A stretch of DNA of 64,000 bases from Ipomoea triloba (taxonomy: Eukaryota; Streptophyta; Magnoliopsida; Solanales; Convolvulaceae). Position 1 is the stretch's first letter; each line of letters starts with the position of its first letter. A program made the position numbers and the translations under genes. Location of the stretch: NCBI RefSeq assembly GCF_003576645.1, contig NC_044918.1, positions 27,296,167 to 27,360,166 of the forward strand, in the 5' to 3' direction. Below the pieces are notes generated by a model. The model did not search any database. It was not told where the DNA came from and saw only the letters and a program-made list of their open reading frames with translations. Below are positions 62,967 to 64,000 of this stretch, piece by piece.

Positions 62967-64000
62967 GTTTGGGGGTATGGGTTTTAGGGAAGTGCGAAAG
63001 ATGAACATGGCTATGTTAGGAAAGCAAGGGTGGAATTTTTTAACGAAACTGAACGCTTTAGTGTCTCGGGTCTTTAAGGCTCGCTTTTTCCCGAATTGTT
63101 CTTTCTTAGAGGCGGGGGTTGGTTCAAATCCTTCTTTCGTGTGGACTAGTATTCGGGAATCACAGGTTTTGTTATGGAAAGGGGTTAGGCGGAGGATTGG
63201 GGATGGGGGCTTGGTGAGGGTGTGGGGGGAGCCGTGGCTTCCAGATAGTGCAAACCCTTTCGTTAGTACTCCGGATCCAGGGTATTTGGGAAATTCTTTG
63301 GTACGTTCTCTTTTTGATACTCATGCGAGCGGATGGGATATGGAGTTGGTGAGAGATGTTTTCAATGATCGGGATGCTTTGTTGATTCTGAGCATTCCTA
63401 TTCCTTTAGTCCCGAGTAGTGATATTTGGTATTGGGAAAGGGAGTTGCATGGGTTATATTCTGTCAAAAGTGCTTATAGATTGAGTACTGGGGAAGGGGT
63501 GTTAGGGGGGGCTGTGGCGTGGGCTGGGGTGTGGCGTTTGAGGGTGCCTCACAAGTTGAAATTTTTTTTTTGTCTCTTTGTACAAATCGTTTGCCTACTA
63601 AAGACCGTCTGATTGTTAAGCAGGTGAACTGTGATCCCATTTGCTCTTTTTGTGGGGAGGAGGTGGAGTCGGTCATACACCTCTTTGCAAACTGCAGTTT
63701 TGCGCATAGCTGTTGGAGACTACTTGAAAATTATTGGAGCTTGGAGAGGGTGGAGTCGATTGAAACATGGGTAGAGGGTATGTGGGAGCATCTGACAAGA
63801 GATAGAATTGAACAGGTTGTGGCTATATGCTGGATGCTATGGGAAGCACGAAATAATGTGATTTTTAATTCCAAGAATGCTGATCCAGGCACGGTTACCA
63901 GGTTAGCCATAATGTATATTCAGAATTGGAAGGCTGCCCAAGTTAAGGGTGCTTTGAACCAATCAGCTGGGTCTGATCAGTTGCTGCCGGATACATGGCG
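62967..64000 (+). pseudogene. LINE ORF2, C-terminal part with zf-RVT domain
   Basis: The frame resumes in phase with the upstream reverse transcriptase: GGMGFREVRKMNMAMLGKQG, then FVWTSIRESQVLLWKGVRRR, YSVKSAYRLSTGEG and VWRLRVPHKLKFF. A poly-T tract at about 63561-63570 shifts the frame. In the shifted frame the zf-RVT segment LPTKDRLIVKQV, CSFCGEEVESVIHLFANC and AICWMLWEARNNVIF follows to the window end. The RNase H domain would lie beyond. Confidence 0.85.

Larger units (their letters stand above)
56076..64000 (+). mobile_element. L1-type plant LINE, interrupted by a solo LTR; 3' end outside the window
   Basis: ORF1 with a nucleic-acid-binding knuckle is followed by ORF2 with endonuclease, reverse transcriptase and zf-RVT regions. 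The last bases of the window run towards the RNase H domain. The 5' UTR starts near 56076 with pyrimidine-rich sequence inside the leader of Athila-type element B, so the LINE is younger than element B. ORF2 has three frameshifts and a stop and the reverse transcriptase catalytic motif is damaged, so this copy is dead. The target duplication cannot be checked because the 3' end is not here. Confidence 0.88.

Overview
The window is plant nuclear DNA, almost certainly from a eudicot. It holds a spliced plant photoreceptor gene, plant-type LTR retrotransposons, a plant LINE, a hAT transposon, CACTA ends, tRNA-derived SINEs and many MITEs in an AT-rich background. I cannot name the species. It is a draft assembly: six single-base N joins and one 94-base N run lie between 18.2 and 32.7 kb, most of them flanked by repeated sequence.

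Only one host gene looks functional: UVR8, the UV-B photoreceptor, on the minus strand at 11,392-14,839. Its 12 exons give an open 434-residue protein that keeps the tryptophans corresponding to Arabidopsis W233, W285 and W337 and the C-terminal Val-Pro pair. One intron starts with GC instead of GT.

Layout. 1-6,970: an Athila-type Ty3/Gypsy element (minus) with gag, protease and an env-position ORF but no reverse transcriptase or integrase; it sits in a plant-mobile-domain pseudogene (6,971-7,455). 8,212-8,632: a CACTA end that cuts a Copia remnant (8,633-10,752), whose 3' LTR carries a 551-bp MULE-type foldback element. 11,392-14,977: UVR8 and its promoter. 15,490-35,728: one hAT transposon with a perfect 8-bp target duplication. 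It is split by a large Copia element (17,799-32,978, 5-bp target duplication) that carries two accessory ORFs, and it also holds a SINE with a 19-bp target duplication. Much of this block is artificially duplicated. 35.7-47.6 kb: no genes; MITEs, two related SINEs, minisatellites, an LTR-like stretch and a row of four inverted-repeat elements separated by TA/TG microsatellites. 47,651-49,829: 3' LTR and env-position ORF of another Copia element. 49,868-50,465: CACTA end with a kinesin-like exon fragment. 50,466-56,075: a second pol-less Athila-type element. 56,076-64,000: an L1-type LINE (plus) interrupted by a 3,113-bp solo LTR (59,854-62,966).

The most interesting signal is shared by the two pol-less Athila-type elements. 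In both, the env-position ORF starts directly after a splice acceptor. Upstream of it lies a region that looks like a second promoter: an array of GC-rich palindromes just 5' of a TATA-like box. The LTR of element A has the same arrangement. This suggests an internal promoter or leader dedicated to that ORF.
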